A DNA stretch of 64,000 nt from Ricinus communis (taxonomy: Eukaryota > Streptophyta > Magnoliopsida > Malpighiales > Euphorbiaceae): assembly GCF_019578655.1 (NCBI RefSeq), contig NC_063256.1:2790001-2854000 (forward strand). The letters run 5' to 3'. Each line of letters starts with the position of its first letter. Position 1 is the first letter of the stretch. Both the position numbers and the translations under genes were made by a program. Shown one piece after another: positions 62,396 through 64,000 of this stretch. The notes beneath the pieces were generated by a model, which made no database searches, was not told where the DNA came from, and saw nothing but the letters and a program-made list of their open reading frames with translations.

Positions 62396-63099
62396 TTAAG
62401 GCTTCCATAATTTCATTGTGCAGTCTTCACCGTATGTAGCAATTAGATTCCTATGGGGATGATGAGTCACACCAATTACATTCTTCTCATGAACCTGCCG
62501 TTTGAAGAAAAATCAAAATATGTATGCACATAACCACATGATCTACGACTCAGCTGATAAAGTTAAGTGGAAAAGACTGCAGTATAAATGACACCAGGTT
62601 TGCAACTTCATACAACTCATTCTAATGGCAGAATGTTAATGCCAGAGCAGAGCAGAATACATGCACAAATTTAGTACATGCATAGGGAATAATCTATTAT
62701 ACTAATATCAATACACTTTGTCCAATACCAAACAACAACACAAACTTCGATAACACTGTCTGATGACCCCATGAAAATAATAAGTTAAGCATGGATGTAT
62801 TACTCGTCTTACACAGCTAACAACTATTCATTTAGGGCTAATGTCATGTTTTATGACCCTGCCTTTCCCCTCTTTAAGTCAAACAAGAATTGCTAAATGT
62901 GGGTCGAATTACTAATTAATAGTGGGAAGAATTTCTTAACCTTACAAAATTCAATTGAAAAACCATGTGACAGAATTGTAGAGTAATTGTTAGCTACTGT
63001 GATGGCAAATGGAAGAGATAGAGCAAAATAACATCAATTTCACATACCGTCATCAGATGCTCCAGTTTCCCAGATTGATGGCTGAAGCAGTAAATATTT
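62396..63099 (-). CDS. SMU1: SMU1-like WD40 splicing factor, last two coding exons
   Basis: Two exons on the minus strand, 63099-63048 and 62494-62396, are joined in phase 0 across an intron with donor ACG|gtatgt and acceptor cggcag|GTT. They encode one leading base plus 49 residues and a TAA stop. The last exon reads [16 protein letters not shown] and ends [10 protein letters not shown], closely matching the C-terminal WD40 blade of SMU1 (human SMU1 ends in a similar HEKDVIG...LLKLWKP, from memory). The preceding exon has [17 protein letters not shown], also SMU1-like. SMU1 is a nuclear spliceosome-associated protein acting with RED/IK; plant SMU1 affects alternative splicing. The N-terminal LisH/CTLH part and most WD40 repeats lie beyond position 64000. 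Arabidopsis SMU1 lies near TAF2 on chromosome 1 (memory). Confidence 0.88.
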
Positions 63100-64000
63100 C
63101 TGCAGATATTTTTTAAAAGAATACCAATTAGTACAAATCAAATCAGGGACAGAGCTGTCGACAAAAAAGAATAGCCTCTTAGTTTCACTATAGAATATCA
63201 TTCAGAAAAATCCATTGCAAATTTTACACTTTATGGCGAGCGCAAATTCAATTATCCCTACAAGACAAGAAATACGAGATCTTTGCATGAGGCAGTACAG
63301 TTGAATGTCTCAAAGCCATCCAAGGACACATAAAAAATTGAACACCAATAGGAAACAGTTGACAGGGTTGGTTTGAAGGGCAAAATTTTCATACAGCAAC
63401 ACTTTCCCTATAAATCTGCATCTATAATTATAAGACATGCTGACAGGGTCCATCCAAATGACCTAGTCAGAACAGTAGCTAAAGTTCAAGTCTTGTAACA
63501 CTACTTGAAAAGCAGTTAGTTGGTTTGGTGTCTATCCTTCAGCAGAAAAATTACCAGAGTTTCCTCATAGATTTTGGACAATAAGAGCAATATGATGTTA
63601 ACATATTGCCAGCACGGCACTCACTGCAGATATATCTTTTAAGCAAAAATCTAGGGCCACTGAATCCTGTCACAATACTAGTTCCCACATGAACCAGGTT
63701 TGCCCACAACTGTCTTATCTCCTAAGAGATCAAGGTTCTCAACCTAAATACCAATGCATTTGCTGTTGGTAGGGTTTCAAATAACACGTCAGAATCAATT
63801 GTGATGTAACAGTATCCAGTTGTATTGGCTTGTATGATACCACCTTTCATGACTTTGTTTAAAATATGCAGAATCTTTTAAATGAATATAAAATGAGAAT
63901 TTGACTAATATAACAAAAATTCCTCAATGATAAAACTATAGCATCAGTTTTAAAGTAAAGGTGAAGTGGAATCCCTTTTTATTTTCAAATTTTTAAAGCT
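63100..64000 (-). other. Probable intron of the SMU1-like gene
   Basis: No further SMU1 exon could be recognised in these 900 bases on the minus strand. The exon at 63048-63099 starts with the third base of a split codon, so an upstream exon must exist; I infer it lies past the window edge. Confidence 0.5.

Noticed and set aside
1..64000. CRISPR arrays, bacterial operons or organellar insertions
   Set aside because: No short regularly spaced repeats of CRISPR type, no bacterial gene organisation and no recognisable plastid or mitochondrial stretch were seen. The tRNA-Phe is the nuclear form.

Overview
The window is nuclear DNA of a eudicot plant. It is AT-rich and dominated by long non-coding stretches. 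Its genes have typical plant GT-AG introns, plus AT microsatellites, LTR retrotransposons, a TRIM element, a MITE-like element and a nuclear tRNA gene. The species cannot be fixed from sequence alone; a rosid would fit the gene set.

Layout. (1) Positions 2-565 (+) are the 3' end of a CYC/TB1-type TCP transcription factor (BRANCHED/TCP12-TCP18 clade), cut by the window edge inside its R domain. (2) Positions 566-24593 are about 24 kb of AT-rich intergenic DNA. It holds microsatellites, a leader-like patch at 9.2-10.2 kb with clustered telo-box motifs, and an array of 520-564 bp tandem repeats at 18.6-22.5 kb with a trimeric higher-order organisation. (3) Positions 24594-48200 (-) are a complete TAF2 gene (TFIID subunit 2). 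I resolved it into 25 exons encoding 1,415 residues, with every exon junction in phase. Its introns carry a TRIM retroelement, a hAT-like non-autonomous element, small tandem duplications and a tRNA-Phe(GAA) gene beside a tRNA-Gly fragment. (4) Positions 49626-55353 (+) are a Ty1/copia retrotransposon with both LTRs, broken coding regions and an unusual 5' boundary. (5) Positions 56248-56625 (+) are a decayed RNase H-like domain. (6) Positions 59499-59843 (+) are a CLE peptide gene (CLE9-13 type) with two upstream ORFs. (7) Positions 62396-63099 (-) are the last two coding exons of a SMU1-like WD40 splicing factor; the rest of that gene lies beyond the window.

Relationships. TAF2 and the CLE gene are divergent, with the copia element between them. 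CLE and SMU1 are convergent. From memory, Arabidopsis keeps TAF2 next to CLE13 with SMU1 nearby on chromosome 1, and CLE12 next to TCP12 in another block of the same chromosome. The window therefore looks like an undivided version of an ancestral TCP-TAF2-CLE-SMU1 neighbourhood. TAF2 and SMU1 are housekeeping genes (transcription initiation, splicing). TCP and CLE are developmental regulators (bud outgrowth, peptide signalling).
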